Shown here: positions 1 to 6,719 of the stretch, piece by piece
Layout of the letters: each line of letters begins with the position of its first letter
Numbering within the stretch: position 1 is the stretch's first letter
Source of the DNA: Nitrosomonadales bacterium
GTDB taxonomy: Bacteria; Pseudomonadota; Gammaproteobacteria; Burkholderiales; SG8-41
NCBI GenBank assembly: GCA_009885185.1
Contig: VFLF01000226.1
Span: forward strand, 1 to 9,375
Direction of reading: 5' to 3'
DNA length: 9,375 nt
Notes under the pieces: model-generated
Told to the model about the DNA's origin: nothing
Databases searched by the model: none
Seen by the model: only the letters and a program-made list of their open reading frames with translations
Made by a program: the position numbers and the translations under genes

Positions 1-29
1 AAGGCATCGGGGGCCAAGGCAGACTGAAC

Positions 30-51
30 GGAGGAGCTTATGTCGTCATGA
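30..51 (+). promoter_or_regulatory. Shine-Dalgarno and possible three-codon leader ORF before the LapG-like gene
   Basis: GGAGGAG occupies 30-36. Two ATGs follow. The one at 40-42 opens only ATG TCG TCA TGA, and its stop (49-51) overlaps the real start at 48-50 as ATGA. The first ATG is only 3 bases from the Shine-Dalgarno sequence and the second is 11 bases away, so ribosomes probably favour the second. Termination at 51 could still feed re-initiation at 48. The overlap is seen directly; any regulatory effect is inference. Confidence 0.35.
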
Positions 52-797
52 AGATCGGGCGTCAAACATCGGCATTGGTGCTAGGCGCGCTGTTGTTCAC
101 TGCGCTGCCGGCGGCGGACCTCGCGCGCGTGGACGACACCGAGATTCAGCGCCTGATGGATACCGTCGGCCAGAGCGAGGCCGAGAAACGCGTGATCCAG
201 CGCCGCTTGCTCGCGTGGAAGACCATGATCGAGTCGCCCAAAAACAAAGGTCTCGACGACAATGGCAAGTTGAAGCTGGTGAATGATTTTGTCGCGGAGA
301 CGCCGTTTTACTGCGATCCGGTGCAGTGGTGCCTGGAGGATTACTGGGCCAAGCCGCTGGAGTTTCTGGCCAACGACGGCGGCGACTGCGAGGATTTCGC
401 CATCGCCAAATATTTTGCGCTGCGGGCCATCGGCGTGCCGGACGACAGGCTGCGCATCGTCTATGCGGGCTACCGCGCGGGCGGTTTTTCCGGCGCGCAC
501 ATGGTGCTGGCTTATTACCCGACGGCTGACGGCGATCCGCTGATACTCGACAATATCAATCCCAACATCCTGCCCGGATCGGCACGCGCCGATCTCACGC
601 CGGTGTTCAGTTTCAACACGCAAGGCTTGTGGTCGGCGCAGCAGTTAAAAGGCCGCGACACCAGCAATCCGCACAAATCGTGGGGCGATGTATGGCGTAA
701 AGTGCAGACCGACAACACGATTCGATTTCTCACCCCGGAGCAGCGCAAGGCGCCGGAGTGTCAGGGGCTGCGCGCGCGCGTGCCGTGGTGTCGGTGA
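48..797 (+). CDS. LapG-like periplasmic transglutaminase-fold cysteine protease
   Basis: A 249-residue secreted protein of the bacterial transglutaminase-like cysteine proteinase family (LapG type). The N-terminus (MKIGR, then a hydrophobic run to about residue 22, LPAAD) looks like a Sec signal peptide. The catalytic triad is visible: Cys114 in GGDCEDFAIAKY, His151 in GAHMVLAYY and Asp168 in LILDNINP. Asp113 and Glu115 beside the cysteine match the calcium-binding D-C-E arrangement of LapG. In Pseudomonas, LapG cleaves the N-terminus of a large RTX adhesin (LapA) and is held inactive by the c-di-GMP receptor LapD; neither partner lies in this window, so that role is inferred from the family. 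The ATG at 48 is chosen because GGAGGAG at 30-36 precedes it, with a slightly long gap of 11 bases. The frame is open to the left edge, but no better start is visible there. The 3' side is isolated by repeats. Confidence 0.88.
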   Translation: MKIGRQTSALVLGALLFTALPAADLARVDDTEIQRLMDTVGQSEAEKRVIQRRLLAWKTMIESPKNKGLDDNGKLKLVNDFVAETPFYCDPVQWCLEDYWAKPLEFLANDGGDCEDFAIAKYFALRAIGVPDDRLRIVYAGYRAGGFSGAHMVLAYYPTADGDPLILDNINPNILPGSARADLTPVFSFNTQGLWSAQQLKGRDTSNPHKSWGDVWRKVQTDNTIRFLTPEQRKAPECQGLRARVPWCR

Positions 798-845
798 CGC
801 TGTTTGGCTTGTCTGAATTTTTCGTGGGCACCCCAAACCCTAATC

Positions 846-872
846 CGTCATTCCCGCGCAGGCGGGAATCCA
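846..872 (+). repeat. REP-like palindromic repeat, left copy
   Basis: GTCATTCCCGC, a short GCAG loop, then GCGGGAATCC. The arms 850-857 and 862-869 pair perfectly over 8 bp around the 4-base loop. This is the widely dispersed proteobacterial intergenic motif whose conceptual translations read VIPAKAGIP or PACAGMT. It is non-coding and faces the second copy at 931-953. Confidence 0.8.
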
Positions 873-910
873 TAACACTCTGCCATATGGAACAAGTCGC
901 TCCCATCCTA

Positions 911-928
911 CCTTCCCCACGGGGAAGG
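911..928. repeat. Short hairpin between the two REP-like copies
   Basis: CCTTCCCC, AC, GGGGAAGG: a perfect 8-bp inverted repeat with a 2-base centre. It lies between the two REP-like units, so the 846-953 segment has three stem-loops in about 110 bases. There is no T-tract after it, so it is not a clear intrinsic terminator. Confidence 0.65.
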
Positions 929-930
929 GG

Positions 931-953
931 ATACCCGCTTTCGCGGGAATGAC
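931..953 (-). repeat. REP-like palindromic repeat, right copy (inverted)
   Basis: Positions 943-953 (GCGGGAATGAC) are the exact reverse complement of 847-857, making this the opposite-facing partner of the left copy. Internally CCCGC (934-938) pairs with GCGGG (943-947) around TTTC. Paired opposite-facing units of this sort are known as BIME-like composite elements. The next gene starts 87 bases further on. Confidence 0.75.
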
Positions 954-1040
954 AAGGAATGTTTTGCGCACGAAGCGAAGACTGCGGGATACTGTGTTCC
1001 GCGAAATTACCTGAAGAACCCTCTTTTTCAAGGAAAATAA

Positions 1041-2588
1041 ATGAACGGCGCAGAAAGTCTGGTCCGCACGTTGCTGAACGGCGACGTGAACGTGTGTTTT
1101 GCCAATCCCGGTACTTCCGAAATGCATTTCGTGTCGGCGCTGGATCACGTCGAGGGCGTGCGCTGCATCCTGGGTTTGTTCGAGGGCGTGGTGACGGGTG
1201 CTGCGGATGGTTATTACCGCATGGCCGGCAAACCAGCGGCCACGCTGCTGCATCTGGGGCCGGGCCTCGGCAACGGGCTGGCCAATCTGCATAACGCGAA
1301 AAAAGCGCGCTCGGGTATCGTCAACGTGGTGGGCGAGCACGCGGGATATCACATCAAATACGATGCACCGCTAACGGCTGATATCGAAGGTGTGGCGCGC
1401 CCGATGTCGGATTGGGTGAAGACGTCGCATTCATCGAAGACCATTGCCGCCGATGGCGCGCTGGCGGTGCAGGCTGCGCGCACGGCGCCGGGGCAAATCG
1501 CCACGCTGATATTGCCCGCGGATACGGCGTGGGGCGAATCGGACGGCCCGGCGCAGGTGGCTGAGCCCGCGCCGCGCGCTGCGGTGTCGTCGCAGGCGAT
1601 TGCCGACGGCGTGCGCGCGCTGAAAAACGGCAAGTCGGCGACGCTGTTTCTGGGCAATGCCGCAGTGCGCGGCAAAGCGCTGGAGTGGGCGGGGCGCATC
1701 GCCGCCAAAACCGGATGCAGTCTCATCAGCGAATCAGGTAATGCGCGCATTGAGCGCGGCGCGGGGCGCGCGCCGGTGCGGCAACTGCCGTTCATCGTGG
1801 ATAACGCGCTGGCGATGCTGAAAGACACGCGGCAACTGGTGCTGGTGGGCAGCAAGGCGCCGGTGTCGTTTTTTGCGTATCCCGGCAAGCCCAGCGTGCT
1901 GGTGCCCGAAGGCTGCGAGGTCATCAAGGTCGCGGGGCCGGAGGCGGATGTCGAAAGCGCGCTCGAAGCGCTGGCCGGCGAACTGGGCGCGCGCGACGCA
2001 GCACCCCTGGCGAATGCGCCGACGTATAACGGCGCATTGCCCACTGGCGCCATCACGCTCGAAGCGCTGGGCGCGTTGTTAAACCAATTGATTCCCGACA
2101 ACGCCATCGTGATGGACGAAGCCATCACCAGCGGCCGCGCATTCACGCTGGCCACCATGGGCGCGCGCCCGCACGACTGGCTTTCCATCATGGGTGGCTC
2201 CATCGGCTGGGGGCTTGCGGCGTCGGTGGGTGCGGCGGTTGCAGCACCCGGCCGCAAGGTGATCGCGCTTGAAGGCGACGGCAGCGCGATGTACACGCAG
2301 CAGGCGCTGTGGACCATGGCACGCGAAAATCTGGACGTGACGGTGGTGATCTTCGCCAACCGCGCTTACAAGATTTTGGTGAATGAGCTCGCCAACGTCG
2401 GCGCGGGTGCGCCGGGGCCGAACGCCACCAGCATGTTGACGCTAGGCAACCCGAGTCTGGATTGGGTCACCATCGCCAAGGGCTACGGCGTCGAAGGCGG
2501 ACGCGCCACCACGCTGGACGAACTGGCGGTGCAGTTCAGGCGCGGGCTGGATAAGCATGGGCCGTATCTGGTTGAACTGGTCATGTAG
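1041..2588 (+). CDS. Thiamine-diphosphate-dependent enzyme, acetolactate synthase/benzoylformate decarboxylase superfamily
   Basis: A 515-residue ThDP enzyme with the standard three-part layout. The N-terminal pyrimidine-binding domain contains the catalytic Glu48 in GLFEGVVTGAADGY. A middle Rossmann-like domain covers about residues 185-320. The C-terminal diphosphate-binding domain has the metal/ThDP motif from GDG (412-414) to Asn440. His71 sits in the LLHLGPG loop. Databases usually label such proteins acetolactate synthase large subunit, but true IlvB/IlvI are longer (about 560-600 residues) and come with a small regulatory subunit gene, absent here. A decarboxylase or carboligase acting on a 2-oxo acid is therefore the safer reading, with substrate unknown. 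The start at ATG 1041 is supported by AAGGA at 1030-1034. It is followed by a strong hairpin and appears to be transcribed alone. Confidence 0.85.
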   Translation: MNGAESLVRTLLNGDVNVCFANPGTSEMHFVSALDHVEGVRCILGLFEGVVTGAADGYYRMAGKPAATLLHLGPGLGNGLANLHNAKKARSGIVNVVGEHAGYHIKYDAPLTADIEGVARPMSDWVKTSHSSKTIAADGALAVQAARTAPGQIATLILPADTAWGESDGPAQVAEPAPRAAVSSQAIADGVRALKNGKSATLFLGNAAVRGKALEWAGRIAAKTGCSLISESGNARIERGAGRAPVRQLPFIVDNALAMLKDTRQLVLVGSKAPVSFFAYPGKPSVLVPEGCEVIKVAGPEADVESALEALAGELGARDAAPLANAPTYNGALPTGAITLEALGALLNQLIPDNAIVMDEAITSGRAFTLATMGARPHDWLSIMGGSIGWGLAASVGAAVAAPGRKVIALEGDGSAMYTQQALWTMARENLDVTVVIFANRAYKILVNELANVGAGAPGPNATSMLTLGNPSLDWVTIAKGYGVEGGRATTLDELAVQFRRGLDKHGPYLVELVM

Positions 2589-2603
2589 CTAGGCGCTGCA
2601 CAC

Positions 2604-2645
2604 CCACACCCGTCATTCCGGCTTTCGCCGGAATGACGGGTGTGG
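2604..2645. repeat. Perfect 19-bp palindromic hairpin after the ThDP-enzyme gene
   Basis: The arms 2604-2622 and 2627-2645 are exact reverse complements around a TTTC loop. The core CGTCATTCCGGC/GCCGGAATGACG shares the GTCATTCC...GGAATGAC ends of the repeats at 846-953 but has a different centre. It starts 16 bases after the stop at 2588. No T-run follows either arm, so it may be a REP-like repeat that stabilises or ends the transcript rather than a classical intrinsic terminator. Confidence 0.85.
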
Positions 2646-2720
2646 ATTGGGCACGTTTATAGGTGCCAGTCAGCGAGCAACGCTGCATCGGAACGCCACC
2701 TCCTTATTGCGTCCAGCAGC

Positions 2721-2732
2721 TACAATATCGCC
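2721..2732 (+). promoter_or_regulatory. Candidate -10 box immediately before relA
   Basis: TACAAT at 2721-2726 matches the sigma-70 -10 consensus at five of six positions. Transcription would begin about 7 bases downstream, at or next to the ATG at 2733, implying a leaderless or nearly leaderless relA mRNA. No good -35 hexamer is visible 16-18 bases upstream, and no Shine-Dalgarno sequence lies between the box and the ATG. This is a weak prediction. Confidence 0.3.
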
Positions 2733-4946
2733 ATGGTCAAGGCAACGCATCTCAAACTGGTTACGCCGCAGGCCGCCGATCCGCAGGCGTGGATCGACGC
2801 CATCGCCGCACACGAATCTGCCGCTGCGGCGAAAACACTGCGCGACGTGGTCGCGTACGTCACACCGCTCTACGAAGGCAAGACGCTGGCGGACGGCGAG
2901 TCCATCCTCGCGCATGTGATGGGCGTGGCGTCGCTGCTGGGCGAGTTGCGGCTGGGGCACGAAACCGTCGCTGCCGCCATGCTGTGGCCGGCGTTGGAGC
3001 TGGAAGCGGGCATGTCGCGCCGCGTGCGCGACAAATTCGGTGCCACCATCGCGGAGCTGGCCGACGGCGTGCTGCGCATGAGCGCCATCGGTGTGCTGGG
3101 CGCGGGCACGGAGCGGCGCACCGCGCATTTGAAGCCCGACCAGCAGGCGGCGCAACTTGAAGCGCTGCGCAAGATGCTGCTGGCGATGGTGCAGGATGTG
3201 CGCGTGGTGCTGATGAAGCTGGCGGATCACACGCAGGATTTGCGCCATGCGGTGAAGAGCACGGATGCCGATGCGCGCCGCGAATGCGCGCAACTCACGC
3301 GCGACATCTTTGCGCCGCTGGCGAATCGCCTGGGTGTGTGGCAGTTGAAATGGGAATTGGAAGATCTCGCGTTTCGCATCCTTGAGCCAGACACCTACAA
3401 GGAAATCGCGCGCCTGCTCGACGACAAACGCGTCAATCGCGAGGGCTACATCGAGAACGTGATGGCGATCCTCAAGGATGAGCTGGCGGGCGCGGGCATC
3501 AAGGCCGAGGTGATGGGGCGGCCCAAGCACATTTACAGCATCTACAACAAAATGCGGCGCAAGGGCGCGGAGTTCGAGGCGCTGCACGACGTGCGCGCGG
3601 TGCGGGTGCTGGTTGACGACGTGAAAGATTGTTATGCCGTGCTGGGGCTGGTGCATCAACTGTGGTCGCCTTTGCCCAAGGAGTTTGACGATTACATCGC
3701 CAAGCCCAAGGCCAACAATTACCGCTCGCTGCACACGGCGGTGATCGGGCCGGAGGGCAAGTCGGTCGAGGTGCAGATACGCACGCACGACATGCATCAG
3801 AGTTCCGAACTCGGCGTGGCGGCGCATTGGCGCTACAAAGAGGGCGGGCGGCAGAGCAAAAATTCCAAAGACTACGATGGCAAGATTGCGTGGCTGCGGC
3901 AAGTGCTCGACTGGAAGGATGAAGTGCGCAATACCGGCGAGCTGGCCGAGCAGTTCAAGACGGGTTTATTCGACGATAGCATTTACGTGTTTACGCCGCA
4001 GGGCAAGGTGATTGATCTGCCGGCGGGCTCAACGCCGATTGATTTTGCGTATCACGTGCACAGCGAGCTGGGGCACCGTTGCCGGGGCGCCAAGGTCGAC
4101 GGCGCGATGGTGCCGCTGAACACCGTGCTGCACAACGGCCAGCAGGTAGAGGTGATCACCGTGGCGCAGGGTGGACCAAGCCGCGACTGGCTCAATCCGC
4201 AACTGGGTTTTATCAAAAGCCCCAGCGCGCGCAACCGCGTGCGGCAATGGTTTAACCGGCTGAACTTTGATGCGGATGTGGCGCAGGGCCGGGCCATCCT
4301 CGAAAAAGAATTGCAGCGTCACGGCCAGACCGCGCTGAATCTCGACAAGCTGGCGGAATCCGAGGGCTATGCCAAGCTGGAAGAGTTTCTGGCGGACATT
4401 GCGCGCGGCGACGTCGGGCCCAAGCGCTTGCAGGATGCGCTGCGTCCGCCGTCGGCTACGCCCGCGCCCGTGGTCGAGGCAGCACCCGCAGCGCGCAAGC
4501 CGCGCGCCAACAGCGGCGGCGGGGTGCTGGTGGTGGGCGTCGATAAATTGCTCACGGTGCCGGCCAAGTGCTGCAAGCCCGCGCCGCCGGAGCCGATCGT
4601 CGGCTTTGTGTCACGTGGACGCGGCGTGACCGTGCATCGCGCCAGTTGCTCCAACGTCAAGCGACTCGATCCGCAACGCATGGTGACGGCGGAGTGGGGC
4701 GCGGCCAGCGGGAACACGTTCGCGGCGGAAATCGAAATCGAAGCGCTGGATCGCACGGGTTTGTTGCGCGACATCAGCGAGGTGTTCACGCGCGAGCGCG
4801 CGAATGTGACCGCCACCAATACGCTGACCAAAGACATGCTGGCGCGCATGCGCTTCACGCTGGAAATCGCCAATCTCGATCAGCTGCAGCGCGTGCTGGC
4901 GATGATCCGCGAGGTGAAGGGCGTGATGCGGGCCGGGCGGCGGTGA
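2733..4946 (+). CDS. relA: GTP pyrophosphokinase RelA ((p)ppGpp synthetase I)
   Basis: A 737-residue long RSH protein that makes (p)ppGpp from ATP and GTP/GDP on stalled ribosomes. In order: a pseudo-HD hydrolase domain (about 50-150) in which the metal-binding His-Asp pair is lost (AAMLWPALE where hydrolases have LLHD); the synthetase domain (about 245-370) with GRPKHIYSIYNKM, EFDDYIA (Glu317-Asp320) and NNYRSLHT; TGS (about 413-476); a cysteine-containing zinc-finger-like segment with Cys613-Cys614 and Cys639; and a C-terminal ACT domain (about 662-735). EFDD is the acidic signature of synthetase-only RelA, as opposed to the RxKD of bifunctional Rel/SpoT. The ATG at 2733 is preferred. An in-frame GTG at 2640 would add 31 residues unlike RelA and lies inside the 2604-2645 hairpin. 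The gene is flanked by non-coding DNA and is probably monocistronic. Confidence 0.93.
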   Translation: MVKATHLKLVTPQAADPQAWIDAIAAHESAAAAKTLRDVVAYVTPLYEGKTLADGESILAHVMGVASLLGELRLGHETVAAAMLWPALELEAGMSRRVRDKFGATIAELADGVLRMSAIGVLGAGTERRTAHLKPDQQAAQLEALRKMLLAMVQDVRVVLMKLADHTQDLRHAVKSTDADARRECAQLTRDIFAPLANRLGVWQLKWELEDLAFRILEPDTYKEIARLLDDKRVNREGYIENVMAILKDELAGAGIKAEVMGRPKHIYSIYNKMRRKGAEFEALHDVRAVRVLVDDVKDCYAVLGLVHQLWSPLPKEFDDYIAKPKANNYRSLHTAVIGPEGKSVEVQIRTHDMHQSSELGVAAHWRYKEGGRQSKNSKDYDGKIAWLRQVLDWKDEVRNTGELAEQFKTGLFDDSIYVFTPQGKVIDLPAGSTPIDFAYHVHSELGHRCRGAKVDGAMVPLNTVLHNGQQVEVITVAQGGPSRDWLNPQLGFIKSPSARNRVRQWFNRLNFDADVAQGRAILEKELQRHGQTALNLDKLAESEGYAKLEEFLADIARGDVGPKRLQDALRPPSATPAPVVEAAPAARKPRANSGGGVLVVGVDKLLTVPAKCCKPAPPEPIVGFVSRGRGVTVHRASCSNVKRLDPQRMVTAEWGAASGNTFAAEIEIEALDRTGLLRDISEVFTRERANVTATNTLTKDMLARMRFTLEIANLDQLQRVLAMIREVKGVMRAGRR

Positions 4947-5039
4947 TGTGTTGCAAGTATCTGTTTTATATGGTTTTTTATTATGAGTGTGTGCGGTAGT
5001 GGTAGGATGCCATACTGAAATGCGTGGAAGGAGTCCGAA

Positions 5040-5594
5040 ATGGAAATGACCTCGGAAGAATCGAAGCGGCTGTCTGTGCTGCATGCCTATGGCTTGCTCG
5101 ACACCAATTTCGAGGATCGCTATGACCGGCTGGTGCGGTTGGCGTCGTACATGCTGGGAACTCCTATTGCACTGATTTCACTCGTAGATGCAAACCGACA
5201 GTGGTTCAAGGCTGCCGTAGGTCTGAAAGCTCGGGAAACGCCACGCAACATTTCATTCTGTACGCACGCGATCGAGAGCAAAGAATTGTTTGTCGTTCCG
5301 GACGCAACAAAAGACGATCGCTTCTCAAACAATCCCTTGGTCACTGGTGATCCGAATATTCGCTTCTATGCGGGTGCCCCCCTGATTGGGTTCAAGGGGC
5401 AGGCGATAGGAACGCTGTGTGTCATCGACCGGAAGCCACGAAGCGATTTCACCACCGAGCAGCGGCAGGTCTTGCGTGATCTCGCCGACACGCTGGTAGA
5501 TCTTTTTGATCTGCGACTGGCGTTGAGTAAGGCGCGGGCCTTGAAGCGGGAACTCAAACCCATTGCCCTGCAGTTGACCCAACTGGCAAAATAA
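5040..5594 (+). CDS. Stand-alone GAF-domain protein
   Basis: A 184-residue cytoplasmic protein, nearly all one GAF sensor domain (about residues 20-160). It carries the familiar series of this subgroup: GLLDTNFEDRYDRL, TPIALISLVDANRQWFKA, ETPRNISFCTHAI, VVPDATKDDRFSNNPLV, IRFYAGAPLI and GTLCVIDRKPR. In other proteins this domain is usually the N-terminal input of a diguanylate cyclase or histidine kinase. Here no output domain follows: the frame stops after a charged, probably coiled-coil tail (about 155-184), and the DNA beyond has no GGDEF or kinase motifs. It may act through partners or have lost its output. Ligand unknown. Start ATG 5040 has AAGGAG at 5028-5033. Sampled G+C is about 45-50%, against 77% in a relA sample, hinting at separate origin. 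It lies 93 bases after relA; an AT-rich leader suggests its own transcription. Confidence 0.85.
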   Translation: MEMTSEESKRLSVLHAYGLLDTNFEDRYDRLVRLASYMLGTPIALISLVDANRQWFKAAVGLKARETPRNISFCTHAIESKELFVVPDATKDDRFSNNPLVTGDPNIRFYAGAPLIGFKGQAIGTLCVIDRKPRSDFTTEQRQVLRDLADTLVDLFDLRLALSKARALKRELKPIALQLTQLAK

Positions 5595-5709
5595 TCCATC
5601 AGGTGTTTGCAAGCACCCTGCCAATAACCCTGCCCATACCGAGGCCCGTCCATTCCGGCCCTGTGCGTTGAAGTATTCTGCCGTCCACTGATCGCGTTCA
5701 GGAGACCCC

Positions 5710-5883
5710 ATCAGTCGTTTGCTGACTTCCTGTGTTTGGGGTATAGGTTTTGGTACGCTGGCCGGCGCGGCGACTTCGACAGGCTCAAGACAGGCTTATC
5801 CCGATAAACGCAAACGCTTCGTGGCCACCGATATCGCCCAGTGGCTGAAAGTGGTAAAACCGCTGCGTATCAAAACAGTTTAA
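5710..5883 (+). pseudogene. Remnant of a TctC/Bug substrate-binding protein gene with large internal deletion
   Basis: Reading from ATC 5710 to TAA 5881-5883 gives 57 residues built like the two ends of a Bug/TctC receptor. AGGAGA at 5700-5705 is placed correctly for a start codon at 5710, but the codon is ATC. Next come SRLLTS and a hydrophobic run (CVWGIGFGTLAGAA) like a signal peptide, then QAYPDK, the usual start of mature Bug proteins (the intact gene at 6720 has QAYPSK). This joins directly to RFVATDIAQWLKVVK and a short tail, which resembles the C-terminal helix of the family (compare EESARWAKTIKVAGIK at 7620-7670). About 250 central residues are missing. TTCGACAGGCTCA at 5775-5787, a motif seen in dispersed intergenic repeats, may mark a later insertion. 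It ends 22 bases before the SDR gene. Identification rests on short motifs. Confidence 0.55.
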
Positions 5884-5905
5884 AAGAAATAGTAGGAGAA
5901 CAGGC

Positions 5906-6718
5906 ATGGCAAAACTGCAAGACAAAGTGGCCTTTCTGACCGGCGCGGGCGCGGGCATCGCCAAGGCGACGGCCAAATTATTCGTGGCCGAGGGCGCGAA
6001 GGTGGCGATCATTGAATTGAATCGCGAAGCGGGCGAGTCGGCGGAAAAAGAAATTCGCGCGGCGGGCGGTGACGCGTTATTCATCGAAACCGATGTGACC
6101 AAGGATGACAGCATGAAGCGCGCGATGGATGCCACTATCGCGAAATTCGGGCGGCTGGATATTATTTTTAATTGCGCGGGCGGCTCTCTGCAGGAAGACG
6201 TGCCGGTGCATGAGATGGATCTCGAGGTGTGGCATCGCACCATCAATCTCAATCTGCTGCATCCGTTTTTGAGCTGCCGCCACGGTATTCCGCATCTGAT
6301 GAAGGCGGGCGGCGGCGCGATCATCAACGTGACGTCGCATCTGGGGCTGATGGGTTCGATGAAGCCGGCCTACGCGGCCACCAAGGGTGGCATTATTTCG
6401 TTCACCAAAACACTGGCGGCGCAGTATGTCGGCCACAACATCCGCGCCAATGCCATCGCGCCGGGATCGGTGCGCACCGAGCGGCAGATCAAGCGCTACG
6501 AAAACAAGGATTGGATGAACGCCGAGAAACTCTCGCCGGCGGCGCGCGAGCGCCAGTTGTTTCACAAGCTGTATCCGTTTTCGGCGGGCGCGTCGGAAGA
6601 CATCGCCGCGATTGCGCTGTTTCTGGCGTCGAATGATTCGCGCATGCTGACCGGCACCACCATCGCGGCGGACGGCGGACGCTCGTCGTATTTGAAAATT
6701 TATACCGGGGAAGACTAA
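5906..6718 (+). CDS. Short-chain dehydrogenase/reductase (SDR), NAD-preferring
   Basis: A 270-residue classical SDR, a cytoplasmic NAD(P)-dependent oxidoreductase for an alcohol/ketone substrate that cannot be read from sequence. It shows the cofactor motif TGAGAGIA (12-19; Ala replaces the usual last Gly), Asp63 in TDVT, NCAGG (89-93) and the structural Asn116 in NLNLLHPF. The catalytic set follows as Ser144 in INVTSHLG, Tyr156 and Lys160 in YAATK, then the APGSVRT loop (185-191). Glu37 at the end of the second strand suggests NAD rather than NADP. The C-terminus (AADGGRSS, then YLKIYTGED) is typical. Start ATG 5906 has AGGAG at 5894-5898. The gene is followed after one base by a TctC receptor, so the two are almost certainly cotranscribed, which suggests that the substrate may be related to what the receptor captures. 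Confidence 0.9.
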   Translation: MAKLQDKVAFLTGAGAGIAKATAKLFVAEGAKVAIIELNREAGESAEKEIRAAGGDALFIETDVTKDDSMKRAMDATIAKFGRLDIIFNCAGGSLQEDVPVHEMDLEVWHRTINLNLLHPFLSCRHGIPHLMKAGGGAIINVTSHLGLMGSMKPAYAATKGGIISFTKTLAAQYVGHNIRANAIAPGSVRTERQIKRYENKDWMNAEKLSPAARERQLFHKLYPFSAGASEDIAAIALFLASNDSRMLTGTTIAADGGRSSYLKIYTGED

Positions 6719-6719
6719 G

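Noticed and set aside
1..27. Possible C-terminus (KASGAKAD, then TGA at 25-27) of an upstream gene
   Set aside because: Only eight codons are visible; nothing identifies a family, so it was not annotated.
840..1352. 170-codon open frame on the minus strand
   Set aside because: It overlaps the start of the ThDP-enzyme gene and its ends are the REP repeats read as protein (VIPAKAGIP, PACAGMTD), a known artefact.
1349..2359. 336-codon open frame on the minus strand opposite the ThDP-enzyme gene
   Set aside because: It is antisense to clear ThDP-binding motifs, and its Ser/Ala/Pro-rich composition is typical of shadow frames.
2640..2732. Longer relA start at GTG 2640 adding 31 residues
   Set aside because: The GTG lies inside the right arm of a perfect hairpin, the added residues do not resemble RelA, and the ATG at 2733 begins a typical RelA N-terminus.
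2670..3902. 410-codon open frame on the minus strand opposite relA
   Set aside because: It is a shadow of the high-GC relA coding pattern, rich in His, Arg and Ala with no recognisable domain; relA itself is unmistakable.
4951..4984. Promoter for the GAF gene (TTGCAA at 4951, TATTAT at 4979)
   Set aside because: The spacer would be 22 bases, too long for a standard sigma-70 promoter; no better pair was found.
5325..5711. 128-codon minus-strand frame across the end of the GAF gene and the following spacer
   Set aside because: There is no recognisable domain, it overlaps the GAF coding region, and the spacer 5595-5699 shows no other coding signal.
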